A stretch of DNA of 64,000 nt from Bacillus sp. ISL-7 (GTDB taxonomy: Bacteria > Bacillota > Bacilli > Bacillales_B > DSM-18226), in assembly GCF_018613065.1 (NCBI RefSeq), contig NZ_JAGGQW010000028.1, positions 8,126 to 72,125 on the forward strand. The letters are read 5' to 3'. Made by a program: the position numbers and the translations under genes. Of the stretch, positions 29,900-39,835 are shown one piece after another (position 1 is the first letter of the stretch; the number at the start of each line of letters is the position of its first letter). Under the pieces are notes generated by a model. That model saw only the letters and a list, made by a program, of their open reading frames with translations. It was not told the origin of the DNA and ran no database searches.

Positions 29900-30726
29900 T
29901 CGCTGAAAAAAAGCAGCTGAGCACGTTTGTAACTGAGGTTCCTGACAAGGCTGAAGTGTTGATGGATGCGTTTTGGCCGGGACCACTGACGATTATTTTT
30001 AAAAAGAAAGAAGGCGTCCTAGCGGAAACAGCCACGGCGGGATTGTCGACGGTTGCGGTAAGGATGCCGGACCACCCTGTCGCACTGGCATTGTTGAAAA
30101 GTTGTGGACTGCCGATTGCTGCCCCGAGCGCCAACAGTTCGGGCAAACCAAGTCCAACTAAGGCCCAACATGTCATGGACGATTTAAATGGGAAAATTGC
30201 TGGTGTGATCGACGGCGGCGCAACAGGAATTGGCGTGGAATCAACGGTCATCGATTGCACCGAAGCGATTCCGGTTATCTTAAGACCGGGCGGGGTAACG
30301 AAGGAGCAGATTGAGGCTGTGCTCGGTGAAGTACGTGTCGATGCCGCGTTAACAGACGAGGAGGCTCGGCCGAAAGCCCCAGGCATGAAATACCAACACT
30401 ACGCCCCGAATGCACCGCTATTTATGGTGTCAGGCACCACGAAATTTCTCCAGCGTCTAATAGAAGAAAAACGGATGGAGGGATTGCGGGTCGGGGTGCT
30501 GACAACGGAAGAGCAGGCGGATGTGTATGAAGCGGATGTGGTGCTAGCTTGCGGGAAGCGGGCAGAACTTACGACCGTTGCCGCGGCGCTTTATGATACG
30601 CTGCGAAAATTTAATCTAGAAAAGGTCGATGTCATTTACAGTGAGATCTTTCCGAACGAAGGTGTCGGAAATGCAATAATGAACCGCCTTCAGAAAGCCG
30701 CTGGAAATAAACTAATCGCTGATTAA
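29683..30726 (+). CDS. ywlC: L-threonylcarbamoyladenylate synthase (Sua5/YwlC)
   Basis: A 347-residue enzyme making threonylcarbamoyl-AMP from threonine, bicarbonate and ATP, for the t6A modification of ANN-reading tRNAs. The N-terminal YrdC-type domain (about 20-210) has PTETVYGLGGNA and KGRPSDNPLIIH; the C-terminal Sua5 domain follows APGMKYQHYAPNAPLF. The unit GGTGTCAGGCACC at 30426-30438 is read in frame as V249-S-G-T252 at the start of that second domain. AAAGGTGG precedes the ATG at 29683. The first 220 nt carry DnaA boxes, so coding and binding functions overlap. Confidence 0.94.
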   Translation: MNTKVWKVDKYVDNLENNPQVVDAANFLRDNEVVALPTETVYGLGGNAESDLAVGKIFAAKGRPSDNPLIIHIAEKKQLSTFVTEVPDKAEVLMDAFWPGPLTIIFKKKEGVLAETATAGLSTVAVRMPDHPVALALLKSCGLPIAAPSANSSGKPSPTKAQHVMDDLNGKIAGVIDGGATGIGVESTVIDCTEAIPVILRPGGVTKEQIEAVLGEVRVDAALTDEEARPKAPGMKYQHYAPNAPLFMVSGTTKFLQRLIEEKRMEGLRVGVLTTEEQADVYEADVVLACGKRAELTTVAAALYDTLRKFNLEKVDVIYSEIFPNEGVGNAIMNRLQKAAGNKLIAD

Positions 30727-30765
30727 ACACTAGGTTCTCCTGTGAGGGGACCTGGTGTTTTTTTT
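30726..30765 (+). terminator. ywlC terminator
   Basis: AACACTAGGTTC pairs with GGACCTGGTGTT (two non-standard positions), followed by eight T. Confidence 0.75.
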
Positions 30766-30766
30766 C

Positions 30767-30839
30767 GGTGTCAGGCACTAATTTTGGGTGTAGTGTAGTA
30801 GTCTGAATTTTTTTGGTGGATTTTTCGGTGTCAGGCACC
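30767..30839. repeat. Two direct copies of the GGTGTCAGGCAC[CT] unit after ywlC
   Basis: Copies at 30767-30779 and 30827-30839 are both preceded by TTTTTC and followed by AATT; they are 60 nt apart in the same orientation. This suggests duplication of a segment slightly longer than the core. Confidence 0.8.
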
Positions 30840-30960
30840 AATTAAATGTGGCCGCAAACACCATTATGTAACAAATTTTGGAATTAGAAACGTGGAAGAA
30901 GCGGTATAATAGACGAAAGCGGCCAATATTCCATTTCCCCAACATGACTTCTAAATTAGT

Positions 30961-31006
30961 TTGGACGTGCATATGCTAGGGTAGTTAGTCCAAGGAGGCG
31001 GGGTCC
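30961..31006 (+). promoter_or_regulatory. mntP leader with alternative ribosome-site pairings
   Basis: TTGGAC at 30961-30966 can pair with GTCCAA at 30988-30993, partly covering AAGGAGG; its GGAC can instead pair with GTCC near 31003, enclosing the ribosome site completely. Mutually exclusive hairpins suggest translational control, but the leader does not show the known manganese riboswitch signature that I could recognise. Confidence 0.3.
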
Positions 31007-31008
31007 GA

Positions 31009-31566
31009 ATGTCTGAAATGATTGGCGAAATAGTAACTCTTATGTTAATGGCGTTTGCACTAGGGATGGATGCATTTTCAGTCGGACTTGGCATGGGGAT
31101 GTACAAACTTCGGCTCAAGAAAATTTTTAATATTGGCATCATGATCGGTTTGTTCCATGTATGGATGCCGCTGCTTGGCTTAATTGCTGGGAAATTTTTA
31201 TCAGATAAATTTGGTACCTTTGCGACCTTTATCGGCGGTTTTCTGCTGATTTTACTCGGTGTGCAAATGGTTTGGTCCACCCTCAAAAAGAGCGATGAGA
31301 AGGTTATTTCCCCAATTGGTTTCGGCTTGCTGCTCTTTGCCTTGAGTGTGAGTCTGGATAGTTTTTCCGTAGGGCTTACCTTAGGCATTTATGGTGCGAA
31401 GACGATTATGGTTATTTTGTGTTTTGGAATCATGGCAACCATCCAAACATGGGCGGGACTGCTGCTTGGCCGCAAGATGCAGGGCTGGGTCGGGTCATAT
31501 AGTGAGGCACTTGGAGGAGCTATTTTACTGGCCTTTGGCTTAAAGCTGCTCGCTCCCTTCTTTTAA
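31009..31566 (+). CDS. mntP: Manganese efflux pump MntP
   Basis: A 185-residue membrane protein with six helices in two homologous halves. Each half has a D-[AS]-F-S-V-G-L motif ([12 protein letters not shown] near 20; [12 protein letters not shown] near 116) whose acidic residue lines the Mn(II) path. It corresponds to B. subtilis YwlD in the ywlC-ywlE interval. AAGGAGG is 11 nt before the ATG. TATAAT at about 30906 may be the -10 box. Confidence 0.92.
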   Translation: MSEMIGEIVTLMLMAFALGMDAFSVGLGMGMYKLRLKKIFNIGIMIGLFHVWMPLLGLIAGKFLSDKFGTFATFIGGFLLILLGVQMVWSTLKKSDEKVISPIGFGLLLFALSVSLDSFSVGLTLGIYGAKTIMVILCFGIMATIQTWAGLLLGRKMQGWVGSYSEALGGAILLAFGLKLLAPFF

Positions 31567-31652
31567 CGGGCGGGATCGGCCAACCTTTTCGAATCCCTAA
31601 CTTAATTATGATAAAATAAATTACATAAGAATCTTGTAAGGAGGCAAACACA

Positions 31653-32090
31653 TTGCAGCGCATTTTGTTTGTATGTACAGGAAATACGTGCAGGAGTCCA
31701 ATGGCAGAAGCGATTTTGAAAAATAAAGCGGTCGACGAGATCGAAGTAAGGTCGGCAGGAATTTATGCTGCGAACGGCAGTGAGGCATCGCCACATGCAA
31801 AAAGGGTGTTGGAGGACAATGGGATTGTGCACAATCACCGTTCCAGTTTGTTAACGAGTGATGAAGTCGAATGGGCCGACCTCATCCTAACGATGACATC
31901 CTCACATAAGTTGGCCATTCTGCAGCAATACCCTCATGAGGGTCAGAAGGTATATACCTTAAAGGAATACAGCGGGGAAGGCTTCAATCATGATGTCGTC
32001 GACCCGTACGGCGGACCGCTCGCCATGTACGAAGAAACCTTTCGTGAACTAAATGGATTAATTGATAAAACAATTGGAAAACTAAAGTGA
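31653..32090 (+). CDS. ywlE: Protein arginine phosphatase YwlE
   Basis: A 145-residue low-molecular-weight phosphatase that removes phosphate from arginine residues marked by McsB, counteracting ClpCP-directed degradation. The P-loop CTGNTCRS has nucleophile C8, R14 and T12, the threonine that gives phosphoarginine specificity in YwlE (usually Ile in tyrosine phosphatases). The general-acid Asp lies in DVVDPYGG. The TTG start sits 8 nt behind AAGGAGG. Confidence 0.94.
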   Translation: MQRILFVCTGNTCRSPMAEAILKNKAVDEIEVRSAGIYAANGSEASPHAKRVLEDNGIVHNHRSSLLTSDEVEWADLILTMTSSHKLAILQQYPHEGQKVYTLKEYSGEGFNHDVVDPYGGPLAMYEETFRELNGLIDKTIGKLK

Positions 32091-32095
32091 CAGAT

Positions 32096-32127
32096 GCTCT
32101 CTTTTCGAAGAGGGCTTTTATTTTTTG
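32096..32127 (+). terminator. ywlE terminator
   Basis: GCTCTCTT-TTCG-AAGAGGGC (one G-T pair) followed by TTTTATTTTTT. Confidence 0.85.
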
Positions 32128-32170
32128 ATTGAAACTTTATATTTTTGTGGCAGTATGTCAAAATTAATCA

Positions 32171-32228
32171 GGAGAGCAAAGCCCCTTTTCGTGACGGACA
32201 CTAGTGGCGAGGAGCTGGGGCTAGTCTG
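32171..32228. repeat. Dispersed intergenic repeat, decayed copy (AAGCGGAAGCGCC family)
   Basis: GAGAGCAAAGCCCCTTTTCG near 32172 and GGCGAGGAGCTGGGGCTAG at 32207-32225 parallel the two ends of the 7434 element, with internal loss. Confidence 0.4.
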
Positions 32229-32261
32229 TAAAAGATAAATAGAATAGAGGAGGTTTTTCAC

Positions 32262-32708
32262 ATGAAAGTGGCACTAGCATCAGACCATGGCGGAGTGAAT
32301 CTTCGCAAGGAAATTGCGCAATTACTTAACGAACTGGGGATTGAATTTGAGGACTTTGGCTGTGACTGTGAAACATCGGTTGATTATCCAGATTACGCGC
32401 TGCCAGTTGCTGAGAAAGTGGCGAGCGGCGAGTTTGACCGCGGGATTCTGATTTGCGGAACGGGAATTGGCATGAGTATTGCTGCTAATAAAGTGAAAGG
32501 GATTCGCTGTGCCTTGGTCCATGATACGTTTAGCGCCAAAGCAACTCGGGCTCATAATGATTCAAACATCATAACGATGGGTGAACGCGTCATTGGCCCT
32601 GGCCTTGCTCGAGATATAGCTGAGATCTGGCTGACGGGTGAATTTAAAGGCGGTCGTCATGCGAACAGGATAGGAAAAATTGGTGAATACGAGGACAAAC
32701 ACCTCTAA
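32262..32708 (+). CDS. rpiB: Ribose-5-phosphate isomerase B
   Basis: A 148-residue RpiB/LacAB isomerase interconverting ribose 5-phosphate and ribulose 5-phosphate. D8-H9-G-G and the anion-hole loop CGTGIGMSIAANK (catalytic C65) are intact. It equals B. subtilis YwlF. GAGGAGG precedes the ATG. With transaldolase broken upstream, this is the only non-oxidative pentose phosphate gene in the window. Confidence 0.94.
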   Translation: MKVALASDHGGVNLRKEIAQLLNELGIEFEDFGCDCETSVDYPDYALPVAEKVASGEFDRGILICGTGIGMSIAANKVKGIRCALVHDTFSAKATRAHNDSNIITMGERVIGPGLARDIAEIWLTGEFKGGRHANRIGKIGEYEDKHL

Positions 32709-32756
32709 TTTAGCTCGGGCTGGACTGGAAATCTTTTTTAGGGGAGGTCAAGGCAT

Positions 32757-33323
32757 ATGATTCAAACGTGTGAACAAGAACTGGAAGCGATTTTAACGGA
32801 ATTCAAAGAGCAGGGTGCGTTAAGACAAGGGCAGCTGTTAGTGGTCGGCTGCAGTACGAGTGAGGTAATTGGGGAGCGAATTGGCACCTCTGGCACGGTT
32901 GAAGTGGCGGAAATGATTTACCGCTGTTTGAAAAACCTTCAGGCGGAGACGGGGATCGCGCTTGCCTTCCAATGTTGCGAGCATTTAAACCGGGCCTTGG
33001 TGGTCGAACGTGCGGTTGCGGAGGAAAGGCGGTTCGATGAAGTTTCGGTTGTCCCTGTCCGAAAGGCAGGCGGGGCGATGGCGACTTACGCGTTTGGAGC
33101 GATGGATGACGCGGTTTTAGTGGAATTCGTGAAGGCGGATGCCGGGATTGATATCGGCAACACACTCATCGGGATGCACTTAAAACATGTCGCCGTTCCA
33201 GTCCGCGTGAAGCAAAAAAGCATCGGGCAGGCCCATGTAACACTCGCCAAAGTACGCCCGAAACTGATCGGCGGCGCAAGAGCCGTATACGAACGGAATC
33301 AGGAAAACACGAGCTGCTCTTAA
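32757..33323 (+). CDS. ywlG: YwlG, UPF0340/TIGR01440 family protein
   Basis: A 188-residue conserved hypothetical protein matching YwlG in length and place (between rpiB and glyA). Visible traits are [33 protein letters not shown] and [19 protein letters not shown]. The fold resembles a small alpha/beta NTPase-like sheet, but no catalytic role is established to my knowledge. AGGGGAGG precedes the ATG. Confidence 0.88.
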   Translation: MIQTCEQELEAILTEFKEQGALRQGQLLVVGCSTSEVIGERIGTSGTVEVAEMIYRCLKNLQAETGIALAFQCCEHLNRALVVERAVAEERRFDEVSVVPVRKAGGAMATYAFGAMDDAVLVEFVKADAGIDIGNTLIGMHLKHVAVPVRVKQKSIGQAHVTLAKVRPKLIGGARAVYERNQENTSCS

Positions 33324-33331
33324 TAAACTTG

Positions 33332-33344
33332 GGTGTCAGGCACC
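33332..33344 (+). repeat. Single GGTGTCAGGCACC unit after ywlG
   Basis: One exact copy 8 nt after the ywlG stop, without an inverted partner. Confidence 0.8.
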
Positions 33345-33589
33345 ATCATTAAAGTTTTTTATATTCTGGTAAATTTTGATGCATTATGCTAAAACACGAA
33401 TGTTTATGTGATAAAAATTAATTTCGTTCGGAAAATAACGTACTGACGTATAAAGATGTTCACTTTAGGTATAAAATATAATTAAAAACCGAAAAATGTT
33501 TCTCTTTTAATTTAAGGGTGTTTCTGCTAAAATAAAAAAGAATTTTCGAAAAGTATCTAATTTATTTACATATAAGGGGGATTTTTGTC

Positions 33590-34831
33590 ATGAAGCATTT
33601 GCCACAAGCTGATGAACAGGTTTTTCAAGCGATTCAAAAAGAATTAGGTCGTCAACGTTCAAAAATCGAATTAATTGCCTCAGAAAACTTTGTAAGTGAA
33701 GCAGTTATGGAAGCCCAGGGGTCCGTTTTAACGAACAAATATGCAGAAGGCTATCCTGGCCGACGCTATTACGGCGGCTGTGAATATGTTGATATCGTCG
33801 AAGACTTAGCCCGCAACCGCGCAAAGGAAATCTTCGGAGCGGAATACGTGAACGTGCAGCCTCACTCAGGTGCACAAGCTAATATGGCGGTTTACTTCAC
33901 AGTTCTAGAGCAAGGTGACACCGTGCTTGGCATGAATTTATCCCACGGCGGCCACTTAACACACGGCAGCCCAGTTAACTTCAGTGGTGTTCAATATAAT
34001 TTTGTTGAATATGGTGTGGACCAAGAAACGCACCGCATCAATTATGATGATGTGCGTGCAAAAGCACTCGAGCACAAGCCGAAAATGATTGTTGCTGGTG
34101 CTAGTGCCTACCCGCGTGCAATTGACTTTGCAAAGTTCCGTGAGATTGCCGATGAAGTCGGTGCATACCTCATGGTGGATATGGCGCACATCGCTGGACT
34201 TGTTGCAGCAGGCTTGCATCAAAACCCAGTACCGTACGCTGATTTTGTTACCACAACTACGCATAAAACATTACGCGGTCCACGCGGCGGAATGATCCTT
34301 TGCAAAGAGGAATTCGGCAAGAAAATTGATAAATCGATCTTCCCAGGAATTCAAGGCGGTCCACTAATGCATGTCATTGCTGCAAAAGCTGTTGCGTTTG
34401 GTGAAGCATTACAGGAAAGCTTCAAAGAATATGCTGGTCAGATTATCACGAACGCTCAGCGCTTAGCTGAAAGTCTTCAAAAAGAAGGCTTGAAGTTAGT
34501 ATCCGGCGGAACGGACAACCACCTCTTGTTAGTGGACGTAACGACGCTTGGATTAACTGGCAAGGTTGCTGAAAAGGTCCTTGATGAGGTTGGCATCACG
34601 GTTAACAAAAACACAATTCCATTTGACCCGCAAAGTCCGTTTGTAACAAGCGGTGTCCGTATCGGTACGGCAGCAGTGACAAGCCGTGGCTTTGTTGAAG
34701 CAGATATGGACGAGATCGCTTCAATTATCGCGTTTACCTTGAAGAACCATGAAGATGAGGCGAAACTTGAAGAAGCTCAAGGTCGTGTCGAAGCATTAAC
34801 AAGCAAATTTACTCTTTATCCTGAATATTAA
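33590..34831 (+). CDS. glyA: Serine hydroxymethyltransferase
   Basis: A 413-residue PLP enzyme converting serine and tetrahydrofolate to glycine and 5,10-methylene-THF, a main one-carbon source. Schiff-base lysine K226 lies in [22 protein letters not shown] supplies the PLP Asp. AAGGGGGA precedes the ATG. Upstream, a reverse CCGAAC core at 33425-33432 resembles a PurR box (glyA is in the B. subtilis PurR regulon, from memory). Confidence 0.96.
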   Translation: MKHLPQADEQVFQAIQKELGRQRSKIELIASENFVSEAVMEAQGSVLTNKYAEGYPGRRYYGGCEYVDIVEDLARNRAKEIFGAEYVNVQPHSGAQANMAVYFTVLEQGDTVLGMNLSHGGHLTHGSPVNFSGVQYNFVEYGVDQETHRINYDDVRAKALEHKPKMIVAGASAYPRAIDFAKFREIADEVGAYLMVDMAHIAGLVAAGLHQNPVPYADFVTTTTHKTLRGPRGGMILCKEEFGKKIDKSIFPGIQGGPLMHVIAAKAVAFGEALQESFKEYAGQIITNAQRLAESLQKEGLKLVSGGTDNHLLLVDVTTLGLTGKVAEKVLDEVGITVNKNTIPFDPQSPFVTSGVRIGTAAVTSRGFVEADMDEIASIIAFTLKNHEDEAKLEEAQGRVEALTSKFTLYPEY

Positions 34832-34839
34832 GCAACAGA

Positions 34840-34869
34840 AAATCGGCCTATCGTAGGCCGATTTTTTTT
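34840..34869 (+). terminator. glyA terminator
   Basis: AAATCGGCCTA-TCG-TAGGCCGATTT, a perfect stem with a run of T. Confidence 0.9.
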
Positions 34870-34961
34870 GAAAAATCTAACTAGTTGAAAGTGCTGAATT
34901 CTATTTGCTCATTGCCTTTTTTTTCTGTAAAATGAGACGAAGTGTTTATAATTTAAAATAA

Positions 34962-35603
<642 letters not shown>

Positions 35604-35618
35604 GATACCGTTTGAAAT

Positions 35619-35647
35619 AAAGTCGAGCTTATTCGGCTTTTTTTTTT
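35619..35647 (+). terminator. upp terminator
   Basis: AGTCGA pairs with TCGGCT (one G-T) around GCTTAT, followed by ten T. Confidence 0.7.
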
Positions 35648-35756
35648 GTTGGTTTTATTAAAAATAGGTCATTTTTTGGAAAAATAATGAGAAAATGAAA
35701 AATCTGTACTGAAACCCATTTATTTTTTTTAAAAGGGGGTCCATTTTTGGGGGAAT

Positions 35757-35890
35757 TTGTCTATTAGCACAAAACACCTTGAAAATGGCACAAAACCTCT
35801 TAGAAATGGCACAAAACTCTAGAAATCGCCACAAAACCTGCCCAAAATGGCACAAAACCACCGAGAATTGGCACAAAACTTCAACGAGAA
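35757..35890. repeat. 21-nt-period array with CACAAAAC core, copy 3
   Basis: The leader TTGTCTATTAG is followed by CACAAAAC at 35768, 35789, 35810, 35830, 35851 and 35872 (steps 21, 21, 20, 21, 21). This is the most regular copy. Nothing else gene-like lies in 35648-36064, which is AT-rich. Confidence 0.9.
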
Positions 35891-36064
35891 CAATTTTAAA
35901 CTTGAATAAAGAACAAAAATCAATAACAAGAACCGAAATAGACCTAAAAAGTGAACGGCAAAAAGACTATTTTTCACTAAAAAGATATAATTTGCTTAAT
36001 TTTTAAGCAGGATATCTAATCTTTTAATAGAAATTACCACTGAATATAAAAAGAGGTGATGTAT

Positions 36065-37084
36065 ATGGTCGTTTTAGAACTGAAGTTACCAATTCAAGCT
36101 TACCAATGTATGGCGATACTCCGCAGGGTATCGAAAAATCATCCAATCAGACCGACTGTCGAACGCGATTTAAGATCGTGGCTGAAGGGATACTACGGCG
36201 AGAAGGAATGCAGCTACTATCTTTCGCTTTTGCCCGAAGAACAATATTACATTTTTCATGGCCTGCGGCTAACTGACAAGAAGACATTCCAAATTGATTT
36301 AGTGATACTTTCACAGAATTATATCTTCCTGGCAGAAGTCAAAAATCTATCGAAGAAATTGATTTTTAACAAGGAAACCAATCATGTAACCAAGGAATTT
36401 AATAATGAAGAAGAGGGCATTTCGAATCCAATGCTTCAGGTGAAAAGGCAGAAACTGCAATTCGTAAATTGGCTCAGAAAGATGCAAATGCAGGGTTTGC
36501 CAATTGAAAAAGTGGTAATCATCAGTAAACCGACGACTAAAGTGGAAACAACTCCTGACAATCAGCAAATTTTCAATGAGTTGATTTATGCCGAGTCACT
36601 TCTGGACAAAGTGGAAGAGCTTGAAATGAAGTACCAAAAACCCGTGTTTAGCAAAAGAAAAACCAGTCAATTAGTGGACCTCCTTTTAGCCCTCCATCAA
36701 ACTCCTATTCCTGATATTCTTCAAACTTACAAATTATCAAAAGACGACATTATAACTGGAGTGTTATGTCCTAAGTGTCAAAACGTCACGATGGACTATT
36801 ATTCAGCAAATTGGCACTGTCCTAATTGCCTGTTAATCTCAAAAACGGCTCATTTTCCAACTGTAGATGATTATTTTCTCTTGATTGGACCGATGATTAC
36901 GAGGAAGCAGTTTGCTGAGTTTACACATATTAAATCCACCTTTGTAGCAGGGAAACAACTAAGGGCGCTTAACCTCACGTCTAATGGATCTAAACGAGGA
37001 ACAAAATACACACTTCCGAAAAATCAACTCCTGTGCCCACTCGATGAAAAGGAAATCAACGCATACACGATTCCCACCAGGTAA
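36065..37084 (+). CDS. NERD-domain protein with C-terminal zinc ribbon
   Basis: A 339-residue protein. The nuclease-related domain covers about residues 35-150: YYGEKECSYYL, then IFHGLRL, FQIDLVILSQNYIFLAEVKN, with the D...E-x-K arrangement of restriction-like nucleases. A CPKC-x12-CPNC zinc ribbon lies near 237-256. It probably handles DNA or RNA, but no substrate is known. AGAGGTG lies 6 nt before the ATG at 36065. The gene is richer in A+T than its neighbours and absent from the B. subtilis upp-atp interval, so it is probably acquired. Its last 12 residues are encoded by the first copy of a 37-nt tandem repeat. Confidence 0.78.
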   Translation: MVVLELKLPIQAYQCMAILRRVSKNHPIRPTVERDLRSWLKGYYGEKECSYYLSLLPEEQYYIFHGLRLTDKKTFQIDLVILSQNYIFLAEVKNLSKKLIFNKETNHVTKEFNNEEEGISNPMLQVKRQKLQFVNWLRKMQMQGLPIEKVVIISKPTTKVETTPDNQQIFNELIYAESLLDKVEELEMKYQKPVFSKRKTSQLVDLLLALHQTPIPDILQTYKLSKDDIITGVLCPKCQNVTMDYYSANWHCPNCLLISKTAHFPTVDDYFLLIGPMITRKQFAEFTHIKSTFVAGKQLRALNLTSNGSKRGTKYTLPKNQLLCPLDEKEINAYTIPTR

Positions 37085-37200
37085 AAAGGAAATCAACGCA
37101 AACACAATTCCCACCAGGTAAAAAGGAAATCAACGCATACACAATTCCCACCAGGTAAAAAGGGAATCAACGCAAACACGATTCCCACCAGGTAAATAGG
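37046..37200. repeat. 37-nt tandem repeat overlapping the 3' end of the NERD gene
   Basis: The unit AAAAAGGAAATCAACGCA followed by WACACRATTCCCACCAGGT recurs with GGTAAA starts at 37080, 37117, 37154 and 37191: exact 37-nt steps. The first copy contains the last codons and TAA of the NERD gene; later copies are noncoding. A partial ATTCCCGATTCCCG run follows. Confidence 0.92.
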
Positions 37201-37299
37201 AAATACCCAATACCCGATTCCCGATTCCCGTTTCCCAAAATAGTCGTGCATACTTTTCCCCCTCGAAGAAAACGATATGGAAAAAGGGGAAATCTATCG

Positions 37300-39582
37300 A
37301 TGAAACTTCTACTCGCGTTACTGCTAGCTTTTCAAACTCCGAAAATACTCATCCATCCTTCGATCACCAAAAGCACGCGGGAGACAACCGCCATTATAAT
37401 CTTGGACAAACCACACACCGACCAGGAAATCCAACAGCTCATGAAACCCTATAAAGACGTTAAGCTGCGCCGTGTCTTCCACCACGCGCTTGATGGATTC
37501 TCGGTCGAAGGCAGTGCAGAAACACTTGCTGAAATCGGCCGCAGCCATAAACAAATCAAAAACGTCTCGCCTGTTATTACCTACCAAGCCGAAACCGAAG
37601 AAAGCGTCAAAATTATTGGCGGGGAAGAAGTCCGCAGTTTTTTTGATAAAAAAAATGAACGGCTGACGGGGAAAGGGGTAACGGTCGGGGTCATTGATAC
37701 GGGCGTCGATTACAACCATCCCGACCTCAAGCGCAATTATGCCGGCGGCCGGGACCTGGTTGACAACGACCGCGATCCGATGGAAACGCTGGCGCTCGGG
37801 AAGGCGACGATCCACGGAACCCATGTGGCCGGTATTATTGCGGCCAATGGAAAAATAAAAGGCGTTGCCCCGGAGGCAAAAATTGTTGCGTACCGCGCGC
37901 TAGGGCCGGGTGGGGGCGGGACCACCGAGCAGGTGCTCGCGGCGATTGATCAGGCAATTAAGGATAAAGTGGATGTCGTCAATCTCTCGCTCGGAAATGA
38001 TATAAACGGGCCTGACCTGCCAATCAGCCTTGCCCTCAACCGCGCCGTCGACCGCGGAATTGTCGCCGTGGCGGCTTCTGGTAATTCCGGGCCAAATGTT
38101 TGGAGTGTTGGCTCACCTGGAACCGCCTCCAAAGCGATATCGGTGGGTGCCTCGACCCCAACTTTGGAGACACCCTATCTATTAATAGAAGGAAGTCGGG
38201 ATAAACTCCAGATTGAACCGCTTGAAGGCTCAGCCAAGTGGGCGCTCGACCGCTCCGCTGATCTTGTCGATGGCGGCATCGGGAGACCTGATGAATTGAA
38301 AAATATTGAAGGGAAAATTGCCCTCATCAAAAGAGGGGTCTTAACTTTTTCAAAAAAAGCGGAAAATGCGAAGCGGGCAGGGGCAAAAGCGGTGCTCATC
38401 TACAACAATATGAGCGGCGGCCGTTTCATGGGAAACCTCGATACGCAAATGTCGATCCCAGTCGGGGCCATCTCGAAGGAAGACGGGGTTATTTTACAAA
38501 AGGCCTTAAAAAAACAAACCACCTCGGCACGGGTCACGGTCAGCGAGGATTCAGACCGGCTTGCTGACTTTAGTTCGCGGGGTCCGGTGACGGGGACTTG
38601 GGAAATCAAACCGGATATTGTTGCCCCCGGGGTAGCCATTAATTCGACGATTCCGGGCGGCTATTTGTCGCTTCAAGGAACGAGTATGGCGGCGCCTCAC
38701 GTTGCTGGGGCCTGCGCATTAATTAAGCAGGCCCATCCGGACTGGACACCCGAACAAATCAAAGCGGCCCTGATGAACACGGCAAAACCGCTCGCAAAGT
38801 CTAATAGTGTTGACCGTACGGCGACCATCCCGAACGGAGCCGGACGTAAGACCACTACCATCAATGGCCGAACCCTTGGGACACAGAGGGAACCCGCCTA
38901 CTACCGCACCTTTGAACAGGGGGCAGGCAGAATCCAGGTCGACGAAGCGATCCAAGCCACCACACTCGTCACACCGAGCAGTATCCGGTTTGGGAAATTT
39001 ACGGAACAGAGTGACGTCCATAAAGCCTATCTGCATGTCGAAAATACAAGCCAGCAAGACCAGCGTTATTCATTTGATATCCCGCCATATGTCGAGGGAC
39101 TGGAATGGAGGCTGCCGCTTTCGTTTACGCTTGAGCCTAAGCAGACAAAGGACATTACAGTCGAGTTAACGGTTGACCCGCAGGTGTTTAAAGGGAAAAT
39201 TCACGACGGATATCTCCGTTTGCAGGGGGGCGGGGCAACGGTTCGGATTCCCTATCTCTATGTTTTAGAAGAACCGGACTATCCAAGGGTCATGGGCTTT
39301 GATTTTGCTGAAGGCGACAAACCAGGGCAGTACCGCTATGAGGTGTATTTGCCAGGCGGGGCGGAGGAATTTGGGATTGCCTTGTTTAACCCGGAGGATT
39401 ATCGGTTTGTCGGCTATTTAGATACGATTACCAATGTGAAAAAGGGACTTGTTCGCAAGGACATCCCAGACGACCAGCTTCCAGCAAACGGGACCTATTT
39501 AGTAAAGGTTTTTGCCAAAAAGGCCAGCAAAGAGGACCATATCCAACGGATGATCACGATTGAGAGGAAAAAAACTAAATAG
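37300..39582 (+). CDS. Secreted subtilisin-family serine protease (Vpr-like)
   Basis: A 760-residue S8 protease. A hydrophobic signal (about 1-15), an I9-type propeptide (about 25-110), then the catalytic domain with D133 (VIDTGVD), H172 (HGTHVAG) and S462 (GTSMAAPHVAG). A protease-associated (PA) domain is inserted between His and Ser (about 285-385, IEGKIALIKRG), as in Vpr and lactocepins. A beta-rich C-terminal domain follows. AAAAAGGGGAAA precedes the ATG at 37300; the frame is open 18 codons further up without a good ribosome site. Vpr lies elsewhere in B. subtilis, so this is an extra gene between upp and atp. Confidence 0.9.
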   Translation: MKLLLALLLAFQTPKILIHPSITKSTRETTAIIILDKPHTDQEIQQLMKPYKDVKLRRVFHHALDGFSVEGSAETLAEIGRSHKQIKNVSPVITYQAETEESVKIIGGEEVRSFFDKKNERLTGKGVTVGVIDTGVDYNHPDLKRNYAGGRDLVDNDRDPMETLALGKATIHGTHVAGIIAANGKIKGVAPEAKIVAYRALGPGGGGTTEQVLAAIDQAIKDKVDVVNLSLGNDINGPDLPISLALNRAVDRGIVAVAASGNSGPNVWSVGSPGTASKAISVGASTPTLETPYLLIEGSRDKLQIEPLEGSAKWALDRSADLVDGGIGRPDELKNIEGKIALIKRGVLTFSKKAENAKRAGAKAVLIYNNMSGGRFMGNLDTQMSIPVGAISKEDGVILQKALKKQTTSARVTVSEDSDRLADFSSRGPVTGTWEIKPDIVAPGVAINSTIPGGYLSLQGTSMAAPHVAGACALIKQAHPDWTPEQIKAALMNTAKPLAKSNSVDRTATIPNGAGRKTTTINGRTLGTQREPAYYRTFEQGAGRIQVDEAIQATTLVTPSSIRFGKFTEQSDVHKAYLHVENTSQQDQRYSFDIPPYVEGLEWRLPLSFTLEPKQTKDITVELTVDPQVFKGKIHDGYLRLQGGGATVRIPYLYVLEEPDYPRVMGFDFAEGDKPGQYRYEVYLPGGAEEFGIALFNPEDYRFVGYLDTITNVKKGLVRKDIPDDQLPANGTYLVKVFAKKASKEDHIQRMITIERKKTK

Positions 39583-39591
39583 CAATTTTGA

Positions 39592-39627
39592 GAAAAGACC
39601 TTGTCCACACCAAGACATGGTCTTTTT
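39592..39627 (+). terminator. Protease gene terminator
   Basis: AAAAGACCTTGTC pairs with GACATGGTCTTTTT, with a small internal mismatch and a final T run. Confidence 0.7.
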
Positions 39628-39806
39628 AACAAAATCATAATAAAAGTTCATAATATTGTACCATTAGTATAATTATAATTGTTCACAAAATAGACACAAA
39701 ATGAACAAAATTCCTTCACAATTTACTCTACAATAAGATTGTTGAGTAAATTCTAAATTGGAAAATACTTAAGGAAATAGTTTGTGGCATAATTCACGTA
39801 ATTTCA

Positions 39807-39835
39807 TTGACATTGACAGGGTGCTATTGTATGCT
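39807..39835 (+). promoter_or_regulatory. atp operon promoter
   Basis: TTGACA at 39807-39812 and TATGCT at 39830-39835 are 17 nt apart; a second TTGACA follows at once (39813-39818). It lies 118 nt before the first atp gene. The rest of 39628-39953 is AT-rich without a gene. Confidence 0.6.
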
